From Bacteroidia bacterium (GTDB taxonomy: Bacteria > Bacteroidota > Bacteroidia > Chitinophagales > Saprospiraceae), in the NCBI GenBank assembly GCA_030433135.1, contig JAUILF010000003.1, positions 1-55,893 on the forward strand: DNA of 55,893 nucleotides, given 5' to 3'. The position numbers were made by a program, and so were the translations under genes. Below, one piece after another: positions 11,501 through 19,601 of the stretch (position 1 is the first letter of the stretch; each line of letters opens with the position of its first letter). The notes under the pieces are model-generated. The model worked only from the letters and a program-made list of their open reading frames with translations, was not told the DNA's origin and did no database searches.

Positions 11501-11881
11501 TTGGAGTCCAATATAGTGGAGAGGCAAATTCAGGAACAGCCGGTCAGGTCTCATCATGATGACAGGGTTGTTGTCATACCAGCTGATGCAGCGTCAACTT
11601 CAGTTTATCCAAAAGATAGTGAAGGTTTTGTATTGGAGCAGAACAGACCTAACCCGTTCCAACACTCTACCACGATTGAGTTCAACTTACCATTCAAATC
11701 AGATGTGACGTTAACCCTCTTTGATCCATCTGGTAGGGAGTTGTATCGGGTAGAGGGAGATTTTGCTAAAGGTAGAAATCAGATATTACTTCCAGCCAGT
11801 CGACTTGTTCAGCAGGGTGTGATCTACTACAGACTCTCTGCGGGGTCCTACACTGCGGTTATGAAGATGGTAAAGCTGTAA
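5588..11881 (+). CDS. Giant secreted T9SS cargo protein with receptor-L-domain/LRR-like repeats
   Basis: Predicted cell-surface protein of 2097 residues, function unknown. The chosen ATG (5588) gives a signal peptide, MKLLPLFCIMCLCL to about residue 23; an in-frame TTG lies two codons upstream. Residues about 60-540 are some twenty repeats of roughly 23 residues of the pattern GF-x2-L-x2-IGG-x-L-x-I-x2-NP-x-L, typical of receptor-L-domain/leucine-rich solenoids. Residues about 578-2000 are Cys/Trp-rich modules with recurring motifs such as CEDACGPV, DYWCNW and TWYFADWC, probably Ig-like adhesive domains. The last 85 or so residues (from QNRPNPF near 2014) form a T9SS type A sorting domain. 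The region from about 578 onward is paralogous to the next gene. Most likely an adhesin or matrix protein; no enzymatic motif is seen. Confidence 0.85.
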   Translation: MKLLPLFCIMCLCLVLTFPIHAQCPSLDLDEQIQVDSYANTNANCHVISGDVIISGAVTNLRPLSFIKEIHGDLIISNTDITSLYHVFQDLQSIGGDLVIDNNPQLGSISSGFPLLESIGGSLSVEGNDALFVVNGLDRLESIAGGLYLSYNNLLSEIPAFNTLKTTSEIEILGNGLLHKIVGFSYLEDINGDLYIEDNPVLQHIEAFKGLMEVENLSIALNSKLESLSGFDKLIETQAFYIGQNEGLTSLSGFDYLETASSVGVVENFSLQQIQGFARLYQITGHLDITDNASLIYINAFGALKRVGGRLSISSNDQLPSIIGFQHLHLIEGNLLIGNNPMLERIQAMGKLVEVGGVLQLERNTSLYQVSPFTTLSQIGTQLTLAYNGFKVLGFLPSLRQIGGSMTIRNEVHLQEIRDFANLRTIGGSLNIEFNPVLKSIGGFGKLNSVGVSLNMNFNEALVSISGFNALSSLGLDIFINDNPSLVYIKGFSPLEALGDDLRILRNDQLASIFAFENLATLDFLEVRLNPELRYCCGLATLIGLGGYNTASISGNAEGCNSVMEIEAACNATLSDCAPNCIGSINVALDRFGFATMRPADFISDTMACAGGVEVTIEDRLGRIVYGPRLLGLDAIIAVKACHLLRQQPLKITTRGGGGACWTDLTFKNTDGPTLQGEPTQTVLCGDPLSVAPLPGTKKYAWVPCQAELEADWITDWVTTYDCDPGVQDTVKVIYREWEAFDKDGKRGVVFDTIVVLQLPEILPENIYCEEKDTVYCADTTAQIGPYITYLDPLSNTCVQTPLIRAGDRNDDGILEFYPTRFDNKCGISVHVDSRRFPGSCETSYRVTVDVKQHCYGMGSLACQVIPPAGTPPNMAEMIDTGYWRCEFWVVDLDTLAPELVCKGDSLFSGPFDINKFKLYDDFFGIASTAIPVALVNQGLAESKSNFNTDNLPYQLLVESQHIQLDDFVINTLDDIEAGFNGFSPVPYYANAVAAYEAERDQVFSFSWDFTLAPFINQNNPQSLQATQDYAYASVFYSVNGSSYRLVQGEEMPGFIPPATAFDAQSLVGNNSLNMVAPVATSQSQHGFAHIPLKAGDKLHIVAIWDSPVETTFRIMGLNQVSTNPDECLATTYLPPLWVNDDWSGVKQAKAKVEDLGTFQLEYDTANNCWLTHSTLDLPHRDEAYKIIFEAYDSCHNIGYDSCYLYVKDLVKPVPVVDKGFTVSLSDKKVWMGVKAFDEGSKDNCAMNLVLIRRQDWLESCMDLCDSMEVLCVTDHHDTIWKPYLQPDKRIDEVEAHYAQALGWIKNETEACGELLYNAWIYDLIKYGTTVCQKGEFQLTDEGFNNLLDSCAYEIEPYFEDVMVAPGDTRSVARLSHGLLNTYAQLGGGWSKEVPFSCEDACGPVTVEVLTMDYWCNWAIGWTKVWVEDQYPVEIREDIESAVSISCKSFRDSKYMLPDSSPHYSIEDLVDLGMQGDSVAFEALDNIFGGFEKAWVDPYGEYVDIDGNPVDRKIRFSDSICYCTSYYKEVRVRDEYGSYHWVDSLVTECYYLEDSLDLIHGIVQVNCAGNVYCSQEVWSDIDHCGEGYIQRKFKIWQSCPDEFYHSDKVPDSLKHPVDTLIRQQRIWVGNNCPLSKYMFEVPEDTTIISCGIVYDDHGNVTGDADPDQIGEAIYKFDDDCRLVGITHNDRVFQIVGGGENACFKIQRTWYFADWCTYGESTNPNWWKDYDLVLDSCVQTILLVDTIAPQCQIYGPVMHGDTLEVGTCDYDLEVEVEADDICGIMSYSWKLFATDEGDYSMIASFDDQKSGSNAFSISIPDLDFGSYELKVTVEDACGNESSCNYAFTLISVKKPTAICLTSITARLVPWDLDFDGTADSSLAIIWASEYNQSSQPACGDDYLEYRIEFLDGVGDETYEDDADSLVVSCAHVGAQLVRMWMISQPSGTADYCDVVLVVQSDGSCSDPGQENELESNIVERQIQEQPVRSHHDDRVVVIPADAASTSVYPKDSEGFVLEQNRPNPFQHSTTIEFNLPFKSDVTLTLFDPSGRELYRVEGDFAKGRNQILLPASRLVQQGVIYYRLSAGSYTAVMKMVKL

Positions 11882-11971
11882 TACCTAGAACAGCACGAAA
11901 GATATTAAATAGGAATATATTTCCTGGAATATTACAGAAAGTAGGTTGCAATACTTATTATTGTGTTGAAT

Positions 11972-12002
11972 ATATAGTTTGTTGATGATCAGCAAACTAT
12001 AT
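11972..12002. promoter_or_regulatory. 31-bp near-perfect palindrome upstream of second giant gene
   Basis: The arms are ATATAGTTTGTTGA and TCAGCAAACTATAT, complementary at 13 of 14 positions around a 3-base loop. It ends 31 bp before the ATG at 12034. It could be an operator, a 5'-UTR hairpin or the terminator stem of the preceding gene. The following bases (CTTATTTA) are not a convincing U-run, so regulation seems at least as likely as termination. Confidence 0.45.
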
Positions 12003-12033
12003 CTTATTTAACCGATTGAGATACCAACCTACC

Positions 12034-15000
12034 ATGCACCAGTTCACACAACTGATTAGCAGAGGGTTATGTGCCCTTGTACTTCTATTTTCCCTTTCGA
12101 TTTGTTCTACCGTATACGGCTTTCAACAGACACCGGTTCCTTCCATTCAACATGATGCCGTGGATGTTCCAAATGTCCCGATTTCATCAAACCTACTAAC
12201 AGCTCCTTGCTCCAGTCCGGGTAGTTTTGATCAAATGTTACCGTCTTCCGCTGCAATAGCCTCACAAGAATTTGAAGCAGCCAACAGTGATTTTGATTGT
12301 CAGGCAGCTGATGATTTTGACTTGCCGGTCGCAGCTAACCTGGTATCTATTCATGTAGAGGGTATGTTCAATTTTAATGGTGGCACTCCTCCTCCTTCTT
12401 TCAACGTATTTATCTATGAAGACGCCGGTGGATCACCCGGGAATCAGGTTTATACTGAGAATATAGCAAATGCTGGAAATACACTGAGTCCAACCCTGGA
12501 CTTAGGCAATTGTCCATTGTTACCTGCGGGGACGTACTGGGTGTCGGTACAGGCCCGGGCTGATTTTGGGACACATGGGCAATGGTTCTGGAGTACTTCA
12601 ACTACAGGGGTCTCGGGACCTTCCCTTTGGCAAAATCCAAGCAATGGCTTTGGAAATAATTGTCTTACGTGGATGGCATCGACAGGTTGTGTATCCCCTA
12701 ATCATGTTTCCAATCTGTTCTCCATTAACTATTGTCCTGCCACTCTTTCTGCTGGATCCATCAATTGCCGCGATGCCAACCTAAGTTTGGATACGGCAGG
12801 ACTGGTACATTTTACTCCGGCAGATTTCATACCCGGAGCTACCAACGCTGATGTGGTAGATGTCGTCGTGTCTACCTTCAGTGATCAAAGAATCTACACC
12901 CAGAATGGAGTAGCCGGGGATGCACTGGTTTCATTCAACGTATGTGCTTATCTCGACCGGTCTTTGAAGGTATCCTTCAGCAATGGTACATCGAACTGCT
13001 GGAGCACATTGACCTTTAAGCAATCCGGAGGAGGAAGTGGCCAGGGTAGAAGTAAAGATGTATGGTGTTTCGACGATCTGGTGGAGGGTGGTGACATCGA
13101 TGGAGAAGGACCAGTGGTGTCGATACCATGTGGGCCACAAATCGAACTGGAATTTGTATCCGACTGGATCGATGGATTTGATTGTACGGTGGCCACTCCG
13201 ATGAATACCCCTGAAAGCGATACCGCCAAGATCATCTATCGCGAATATGAAGGCTTTTACAAGGGAGAACGGTTTTCAATCGTCGATACCATAACCGTAT
13301 TTCGGTTGCCGGCGATCATTGCCGGGTTCTCGGGAGAAAACACCTATTGTGCTGCATCGGATACAACCTACTGTGGAGAGGGCTTTGCCGGACCTTTTAT
13401 GATCATCCCGGAGCGCTGTGATCCGGCTCTGTTTGGTATGGACCAGGATGGAGACGGGGTGCCCTGTGATACAATTTACTTCATGAAATACGATGAGGAG
13501 ACCGGTCAATGGGTAGCCAACGAACTGGCCTCCAAATGTGGGTTGAACATCCACCTGGATCAAACACCCTTTGCAGCTGGCAGCTGCGAGACAACCACCA
13601 AATTTCGGCTCGAGTTGAAGCAAAACTGTTACGGTGCTGAGACCGGATCGATTTGCAGCATGGCCACTTCCGACAATGCATTTGAATACATTTCCCCTAA
13701 CCCATTTACCGGCTTGGGTGAGCCCCTGTACCTGGCTTGTGAGTTCTGGCTGACGGATCTGGACACACTGGGGCCTGGACTGGATGTAGTCGAACCAGTA
13801 CTGACATTGAACAGTACTGATCATGGATGTGAGGCACACGGTTACGTATCAGCCCTGCAAGTGATGGATGAATGGAGTGGAGTGAAACAGGTAAAAGCCA
13901 CGATTCCTCTCATCGGATCAGTTGTAATGCAATTGGATGACGCTGATGGTTTGCACAAGGCTACTTCCGGCCTTAAACTGCCATTAAAGGAGGGGCCATA
14001 CAAGGTGATATATGAAGCAATTGATTCGTGCCATAATCTTTCGATTGATAGTTCATATATCTACGTGAAAGATAACATAGCTCCTATCGCAGTGTCGGAA
14101 AAAGGGGTGACCGTCAGCTTAAGTGATAAAAAGGTCTGGGTTGATGCGGAAACTTTTGATGAAGGAAGTTGGGATAACTGTGGATTTGAGATAATGTTGG
14201 CACGAAGGACAGACTGGTACACTGCCTGCGTAGATTTGTGTGATAGTTCTCAGGTGTGTTGGGTGACCGAACATCATGATACCTTATTTATTCCTGTTTT
14301 GGAATCCGATAAACACCAGGACGAGGTAGAAGCCCATTATGCAAAAACGTTGGATTGGTTATATCATGATGGCGGCGTGTGTTATGACATTCTTTATAAT
14401 GCCTGGATGTATGACCTTATGAAGTACACAACAATAGGTTGTCAAACAACTGATTATGATGAGCATTCGGATGCATTCAGAAAACTGGTGGAAGAAACCT
14501 GGAGCAAAGGCCTGTTTTCCAAGTTTAAGAACAATAGTTATGCACTGGCATCAGGCCCATTTAGTCAATTTTCTAAAATAGATCTTTATTCCAGGGAGAC
14601 AGAATCCATTGGTGATATTCCTGGGTTGATTACAGAGATTGAATTTGATGCTAAGTCAGGACGATTATTTGGTACGCAGGGAGGTGGTGCTTCACAGGTT
14701 TTTGAGCTGGATCCCATGACTGGTGCTGTTCTCAGTGTTATGAGCCATCGATTTGGAGCTATCAATGGACTTGAGTTTATTAATGGAGTGCTGTATGGCA
14801 CCCACATTCCTTTCGGAGGCGAACCTAGTATCCTGGTTGCTTTGGACGCAGATACAGGTGAATTTATTGAAATAGGCCCAACAGGATACGGTCCAATCAC
14901 TGGTCTGGCCTTTGACGAGTGCGAGGGAGTGCTCTATGGTATGTCGAATGGAGATCGATATGATGAAGATGGAAACTATTTTTTCGACGATCAGCAATTG

Positions 15001-17403
15001 TTGAAGATTGATCTGAAGACCGGTTTGGCCACCGCTGTAGGCTATACAGGAGTTGATAAGATGGGAAGCATAGAGTTTGGAGCAGATGGAAAACTTTATG
15101 GAGGTACTACTGATATCAGTGTTGATCCATTTGGATTGTTTGAACTGAATCTTGAAAGCGGAGAAGCTGTAAATATTGGAAGTACTGGATTAACTCTTAC
15201 CGGACTGACCTCTACCACTTTCAGTACCTGTCCGGACACTCAGCTTGACCTCTACGAAGCCATCGGTGGCGGCTGGAGCGATGCGGTGCCCTTTAGTTGT
15301 GAAGACGCTTGTGGTCCTGTAACGGTAGAGATCCTGGTGATGGACTACTGGTGCAATTGGAGCAAGAGCTGGACCGAGGTATGGGTGGAAGACAAGACCC
15401 CGGTGAAAGTGGAGAAAGATGTATTGGCTGAGGAAGACATTACCTGCAAGACGTATAAAGATGCGCGCTATAGTTACCCGGGAGAAGACCATGCGGTGAG
15501 CCTGGAATATCTGGTAGCTCAGGGCGAAGCCGGTGATAGCACCGCGCTGGCTACCCTGGATGGCATCTGGGGTGGTTACTGCAAAGCCTGGGTAGACCCC
15601 TATGGCAACTATGTGGATATCGACGGCAACCTGATTGACTGTGACCTGCCGTTTTCTGATAGTATTTGCCAATGCAGTACGGAGAAGAAACAGGTTAGGG
15701 TTTACGACGATCACCTGGGATACATCTGGAAAGATTCGGTGGTGACCGAATGCTACTATGAGCAAGACTCACTGACCTTCCAAAAAGGAATTATTGCTGT
15801 GAACTGTGCCGAGAATGTGTATTGCGAGCAAACGGTATGGAGCGACTTTGATGCTTGTGGCCAGGGTTATGTATTCCGTAAATGGAAGATCTGGCAGGGT
15901 TGTCCGAGCTATCCAGCCGATAGTCTGGCCCATGTACCGGATACGATCATCCGTACCCAGCGCATCTGGGTGGGTAACGAATGCGATCTGAGCAAATACA
16001 TGTTCGATGTACCCGCAGATACGACCATCGTGAGTTGTGCGGTTGAATATGATCCGGCAGGCAGTGGTAAAATAATAGGAGCAGCCGGACCGGAGAGTAC
16101 CGGATATGCGACCTATAAGTTTGATGATGACTGTCGCCTGGTAGGTATCGGATATGAAGACAAGGTATTCAAGGTGGTGGGAGGTGACCTGGGTTGCTAT
16201 AAGATCCAGCGTACCTGGTACTTTGCCGACTGGTGTGAAAATGGAAAGTCAACACAGAAACGCTGGTGGCACCAAAGTGGATATCTGGATAAATGTGTAC
16301 AGACCATCGTGGTTCAGGATACCACGGCACCGGTATGCCTGATTACCGGCCCGGTAGAGGATGGGGGAGAAGTAACCTCTTTCAGCTGTGATTATGACCT
16401 TAGTGTGGAGGTGAGTGCAGGAGATGCCTGTGGAGTAAACAGTTATCAATGGGACTTGAGTGAATGGGTGGACGGAAGTCTGGTAATTTATACCAGTGAT
16501 GCAGGGAGCCTGGAGTCAGATACCACGGAGCAGTTTGAGATTACAGTGGAAGGATTGTTGCCGGGTGACTATCAACTCAGAGTGGTCACCACCGATGACT
16601 GCAATAATGAAAATGCCTGTGAGTATAATATCACCATTAGGGGAGGGAAGAAACCCACACCGGTATGTATCAGCAGTATGACAGCGACTCTGACGCCATG
16701 GGACAGTGATGGAGATGGAGAAATTGATACAGCCAGTACAGTGATCTGGGCTGAGGAGTTTAATAGCAGCAGCCTGGCAGCTTGTGCTGATGACAGCCTG
16801 GCTTACCGTTTGGAGTTTGTGGATGGGGTAGGAGATACTACCTGGGTGGATGATGCAGATTCACTTAATCTGGGATGCGAAGACCTGGGAGCACATTTTG
16901 TGCGGATGTGGGTCATCAGCTATCCGAGTGGTACGGCAGATTACTGTGATGTGGTGATGGTGGTTCAGGGAGACTTTATCGGATGTGCTGATATTAGCAG
17001 TAATGTAGAAGCGGGAGATATGAGTCAGACAAGAGGTGCAGGACAAACTGCCGGTGATCATAGCAAGGAATTGGTGGATGGAGATGCATCAGATGGAGAA
17101 ATACCGGCAGATGCATCCATAGCCGCTCGGGGATATGAGACAGGATTTATGCTAAAGCAAAATCAACCGAATCCGTTTTCCACAGAGACTACTATCGGAT
17201 TCATTCTACCTGACCCAACACAAGCTACACTTACTTTTTATGATGTGACCGGAAGAGTGTTAAAACAAATCGAGGGTTACTATGTGAAAGGACTCAATGA
17301 AATCAAAGTAGAAGGGTTTGATCTTGACCACATTGGCATTCTCTACTATCAGTTAGATACGGACCGACACACAGCTACCAGGAAGATGCTGATTGTCCGG
17401 TGA
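12034..17403 (+). CDS. Giant secreted T9SS cargo protein, paralogue with inserted propeller-like module
   Basis: Predicted surface protein of 1789 residues. The ATG at 12034 gives a signal peptide (MHQFTQLISRGLCALVLLFS, cleaved near VYG); a TTG six codons upstream is an alternative. Residues about 50-240 form an N-terminal beta-sandwich-like domain with the motif DCQAADDFDLP, unlike the solenoid of the neighbour. From about 244 to the end the protein is paralogous to the preceding gene, sharing CEDACGPVTVE, YWCNW, TWYFADWC and the T9SS tail (QNQPNPF near 1706). Between about residues 838 and 1069 it has an extra segment with repeats such as SGRLFGTQGG, NGVLYGT, EGVLYGM and DGKLYGGTT, which looks like a beta-propeller; the paralogue has a short unrelated segment there. 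Shared peptides use different synonymous codons in the two genes, so the duplication is old. Function unknown. Confidence 0.85.
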   Translation: MHQFTQLISRGLCALVLLFSLSICSTVYGFQQTPVPSIQHDAVDVPNVPISSNLLTAPCSSPGSFDQMLPSSAAIASQEFEAANSDFDCQAADDFDLPVAANLVSIHVEGMFNFNGGTPPPSFNVFIYEDAGGSPGNQVYTENIANAGNTLSPTLDLGNCPLLPAGTYWVSVQARADFGTHGQWFWSTSTTGVSGPSLWQNPSNGFGNNCLTWMASTGCVSPNHVSNLFSINYCPATLSAGSINCRDANLSLDTAGLVHFTPADFIPGATNADVVDVVVSTFSDQRIYTQNGVAGDALVSFNVCAYLDRSLKVSFSNGTSNCWSTLTFKQSGGGSGQGRSKDVWCFDDLVEGGDIDGEGPVVSIPCGPQIELEFVSDWIDGFDCTVATPMNTPESDTAKIIYREYEGFYKGERFSIVDTITVFRLPAIIAGFSGENTYCAASDTTYCGEGFAGPFMIIPERCDPALFGMDQDGDGVPCDTIYFMKYDEETGQWVANELASKCGLNIHLDQTPFAAGSCETTTKFRLELKQNCYGAETGSICSMATSDNAFEYISPNPFTGLGEPLYLACEFWLTDLDTLGPGLDVVEPVLTLNSTDHGCEAHGYVSALQVMDEWSGVKQVKATIPLIGSVVMQLDDADGLHKATSGLKLPLKEGPYKVIYEAIDSCHNLSIDSSYIYVKDNIAPIAVSEKGVTVSLSDKKVWVDAETFDEGSWDNCGFEIMLARRTDWYTACVDLCDSSQVCWVTEHHDTLFIPVLESDKHQDEVEAHYAKTLDWLYHDGGVCYDILYNAWMYDLMKYTTIGCQTTDYDEHSDAFRKLVEETWSKGLFSKFKNNSYALASGPFSQFSKIDLYSRETESIGDIPGLITEIEFDAKSGRLFGTQGGGASQVFELDPMTGAVLSVMSHRFGAINGLEFINGVLYGTHIPFGGEPSILVALDADTGEFIEIGPTGYGPITGLAFDECEGVLYGMSNGDRYDEDGNYFFDDQQLLKIDLKTGLATAVGYTGVDKMGSIEFGADGKLYGGTTDISVDPFGLFELNLESGEAVNIGSTGLTLTGLTSTTFSTCPDTQLDLYEAIGGGWSDAVPFSCEDACGPVTVEILVMDYWCNWSKSWTEVWVEDKTPVKVEKDVLAEEDITCKTYKDARYSYPGEDHAVSLEYLVAQGEAGDSTALATLDGIWGGYCKAWVDPYGNYVDIDGNLIDCDLPFSDSICQCSTEKKQVRVYDDHLGYIWKDSVVTECYYEQDSLTFQKGIIAVNCAENVYCEQTVWSDFDACGQGYVFRKWKIWQGCPSYPADSLAHVPDTIIRTQRIWVGNECDLSKYMFDVPADTTIVSCAVEYDPAGSGKIIGAAGPESTGYATYKFDDDCRLVGIGYEDKVFKVVGGDLGCYKIQRTWYFADWCENGKSTQKRWWHQSGYLDKCVQTIVVQDTTAPVCLITGPVEDGGEVTSFSCDYDLSVEVSAGDACGVNSYQWDLSEWVDGSLVIYTSDAGSLESDTTEQFEITVEGLLPGDYQLRVVTTDDCNNENACEYNITIRGGKKPTPVCISSMTATLTPWDSDGDGEIDTASTVIWAEEFNSSSLAACADDSLAYRLEFVDGVGDTTWVDDADSLNLGCEDLGAHFVRMWVISYPSGTADYCDVVMVVQGDFIGCADISSNVEAGDMSQTRGAGQTAGDHSKELVDGDASDGEIPADASIAARGYETGFMLKQNQPNPFSTETTIGFILPDPTQATLTFYDVTGRVLKQIEGYYVKGLNEIKVEGFDLDHIGILYYQLDTDRHTATRKMLIVR

Positions 17404-17449
17404 CTTTTCCGGAACCAGGCAAACCATATGCACCAGCCAGGAAGAAAGG

Positions 17450-17480
17450 TTGCACAATACCTATTTGCCGTGCAATTTTT
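17450..17480 (+). terminator. Possible intrinsic terminator after second giant gene
   Basis: A 6-bp stem, TTGCAC (17450-17455) with GTGCAA (17470-17475), is followed by TTTTT. The stem is short and the loop long (14 nt), so this is only a weak candidate. A second small hairpin, GAGGG/CCCTC, lies near 17507-17521. Confidence 0.35.
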
Positions 17481-17547
17481 ATCCTATATTAACTGGTGAG
17501 ATGAGAGAGGGGTCATCCCTCATTAAGCCATTTTAAGATTTGTTAGT

Positions 17548-18915
17548 ATGAGAAATCTCAATGTAAGCCGTCGACGATTCCTGAAAACAGCCTCGACTAC
17601 ACTTGCGCTATCCAGCCTGGGAACTGCCGGATTTGCCGCACTTAATCAAGATCAGCCCCGGAGAGTTGCTCTGATTGGTACCGGTTGGTATGGTAAAAGT
17701 GACCTTTTCCGGCTAATCCAGGTAGCAAATATCGAAGTGATTGCCTTGTGCGATGTTGATCAGAATCTCTTGGATGGAGCTGTGGAACTTGTTAGTCAAA
17801 GACAGGAATCGGGAAATGTTCCAAAGAAATACAGTGATTACCGTCAAATGCTGGAGGAGAACGACTTGGACATTGTATTGATCGGTACTCCGGATCACTG
17901 GCATGCCTTACAGACCATCGATGCACTTGAGGCCGGCTGTCATGTTTATTGTCAGAAGCCTATCAGTAAGGATGTACTTGAAGGAGAAGCCATGTTAGCT
18001 GCCGCCAGGAAGTCCGGAAAGGTAGTGCAGATCGGCACCCAGCGAAAAAGTACCCCTCACCTTATCGAGGCAAAGAAAGAAATTGTAGACAAAGGGCTTC
18101 TTGGCAAGGTCAATCACGTTGAATTGTGCTGTTATTTTCATATGCGAGCTAATGGCAATCCACCAGTTGAGCCTGTTCCGGATTTCCTCGATTATGAGAT
18201 GTGGACCGGGCCAGCACCACTACGACCTTATGATGGTTTACCTCATATAAGATGGTGGAGGACTTTTATGGAATATGGAAACGGCATCATGGGGGATATG
18301 TGTGTACATATGCTTGACACGGCCCGATGGATGCTCGACCTGGGATGGCCCAGTAAGATCTCATCCTATGGAGGGATATTTGTGCAGAAAGATGGCAAAT
18401 CAAACATCGCTGATACACAGTCTGCCTGGTTTGAATATGATGAACTCAATGTCGTTTGGCAGCATCGGAGTTGGGGTAATCCTGCTGATGAAGATTATCC
18501 ATGGTCAATGATCCTCTATGGAGACAAGGGTAAGCTGAAGGCCAGTACGATGCAGTATGATTTTGTGCCTTATGGTGATGAAGGGGAACCTATTCACAAG
18601 GATGTGGTATACGAAAAAGAGCAATACCCGGAAGACCTGACGGAAGAAAGAATCGAATTGAATGCCGCACCGGCAACCCGATTGCACATGATTGATTTCT
18701 TGCATGCTATCGATAATAACTCCCGTCCAGTGGCAGATGTTGAGGATGGGCATATTTCAACTGCCAGTTGTATTCTGGCCAATATTTCCATGGAACTGGG
18801 TCGACCTGTTGTGTATGATCCCAAACGGAAGGAAGTGGTAGGTGATGAATACGCGACGAAAATGCTAAGAGGCGAATACAGATCACCCTGGAAGCATCCA
18901 TATAAGGATAGCTAA
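17548..18915 (+). CDS. Tat-exported Gfo/Idh/MocA family oxidoreductase
   Basis: NAD(P)-dependent sugar or cyclitol oxidoreductase predicted to act in the periplasm. The 455-residue protein begins with a twin-arginine signal (SRRRFLK at about 7-13, then a hydrophobic stretch to about 30). The Rossmann motif GTGWYGK lies near 43-49 and the acidic ribose-binding strand ALCDVD near 66-71. TPDHWHA (near 113-119) and the catalytic-lysine motif CQKP (near 134-137) follow; the family consensus is EKP, so Glu is replaced by Gln. The GDMCVHMLD motif near 250 supplies the usual His/Asp pair. It stands alone between the giant genes and a non-coding stretch. It is distantly related to the oxidoreductase at 44999-46327. 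The substrate cannot be read from the sequence. Confidence 0.88.
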   Translation: MRNLNVSRRRFLKTASTTLALSSLGTAGFAALNQDQPRRVALIGTGWYGKSDLFRLIQVANIEVIALCDVDQNLLDGAVELVSQRQESGNVPKKYSDYRQMLEENDLDIVLIGTPDHWHALQTIDALEAGCHVYCQKPISKDVLEGEAMLAAARKSGKVVQIGTQRKSTPHLIEAKKEIVDKGLLGKVNHVELCCYFHMRANGNPPVEPVPDFLDYEMWTGPAPLRPYDGLPHIRWWRTFMEYGNGIMGDMCVHMLDTARWMLDLGWPSKISSYGGIFVQKDGKSNIADTQSAWFEYDELNVVWQHRSWGNPADEDYPWSMILYGDKGKLKASTMQYDFVPYGDEGEPIHKDVVYEKEQYPEDLTEERIELNAAPATRLHMIDFLHAIDNNSRPVADVEDGHISTASCILANISMELGRPVVYDPKRKEVVGDEYATKMLRGEYRSPWKHPYKDS

Positions 18916-19090
18916 ATTGGCTGGTTTGACTGGATAAAGTTGACTTGCCTGGTACATTTTAACGTAGTTCATAGAGAATTTTAACATATATATTATCTCT
19001 ATGACCTGATACTTTCGGAAAAAAGATCTAAATTCATAGCACGTAAGTGTTCGGTTCAACATCCTAAGATCGATTTTGTAAGTTTGGTTG

Positions 19091-19128
19091 ATCCCTCTTG
19101 CATCCCCCGTAAGAGGGATTTTCTTTTT
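19091..19128 (+). terminator. Strong intrinsic terminator
   Basis: A 9-bp perfect stem, ATCCCTCTT (19091-19099) with AAGAGGGAT (19111-19119), is followed by TTTTCTTTTT. It lies 175 bp downstream of the oxidoreductase stop codon, so that gene would have a long 3' UTR, or a small RNA could end here. Confidence 0.75.
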
Positions 19129-19263
19129 CCTCATCCAGGTAAGGCTTGATATATAGAAGCCTTGATCCAGGTTCAATTAGAGTTTATTTTATGCAGCCAG
19201 TAACTGCTTTGGCAATTACAGTGTAATTCCTGGGCCGATCTTCCGTCAAGACCTTTCAAGTGT

Positions 19264-19477
19264 TTGACAATCAATAGGGTACCTCTATTTACTTCTGACA
19301 GAGGAAAATTTTGATCAAAAGCGAGCAAGACGAAGCTGGATGAAGGAGGATAGCCAAAGCTATCTGACTGAGGATCAAAGAAGTATTGTGAAGCTTTTCA
19401 TCAAACCAATCCGCTGGCAGGCGGATTATTTTACCTGGAGGGGGTTAATAGAGGTGCCCAATAGACTATTTTATCAA
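19264..19477. repeat. MITE-like element with nested inverted repeats
   Basis: The outer ends are inverted repeats: ATAGGGTACCTCTATT at 19274-19289 against AATAGAGGTGCCCAATAG at 19447-19464 (about 14 of 16 pair), with weaker complementarity outward. Inside lies a second pair, TTTTGATCAAAAGC near 19309 and GCTTTTCATCAAA near 19394. At the centre is a hairpin, GATAGCCAAAGCTATC near 19349. A further hairpin, TCCGC-TGGCA-GGCGGA, lies near the right end. No ORF of significance is inside. Together with the terminator at 19091 it accounts for most of the 686 bp between the oxidoreductase and the 2H gene. Confidence 0.5.
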
Positions 19478-19601
19478 GGTGTCGATCGTAGCAAGAAATA
19501 ATGATTTCATAATGTTATGATTTACAGGAAAATATAAATAGTACTTATTCTTAAGTTAACAGGAAATCGTTACTTTAGGTGATGTATTCAAAGGTCTGTT
19601 G

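Noticed and set aside
13276-13839. 187-codon minus frame inside the second giant gene
   Set aside because: Antisense shadow; the plus frame has clear homology to the neighbouring paralogue.
15190-15765. 191-codon minus frame inside the second giant gene
   Set aside because: Antisense shadow of a strongly conserved coding region; its translation resembles no protein.
9760-16330. Recent gene conversion between the two giant genes
   Set aside because: Matching peptides use many different synonymous codons, so no long identical DNA tract is visible.
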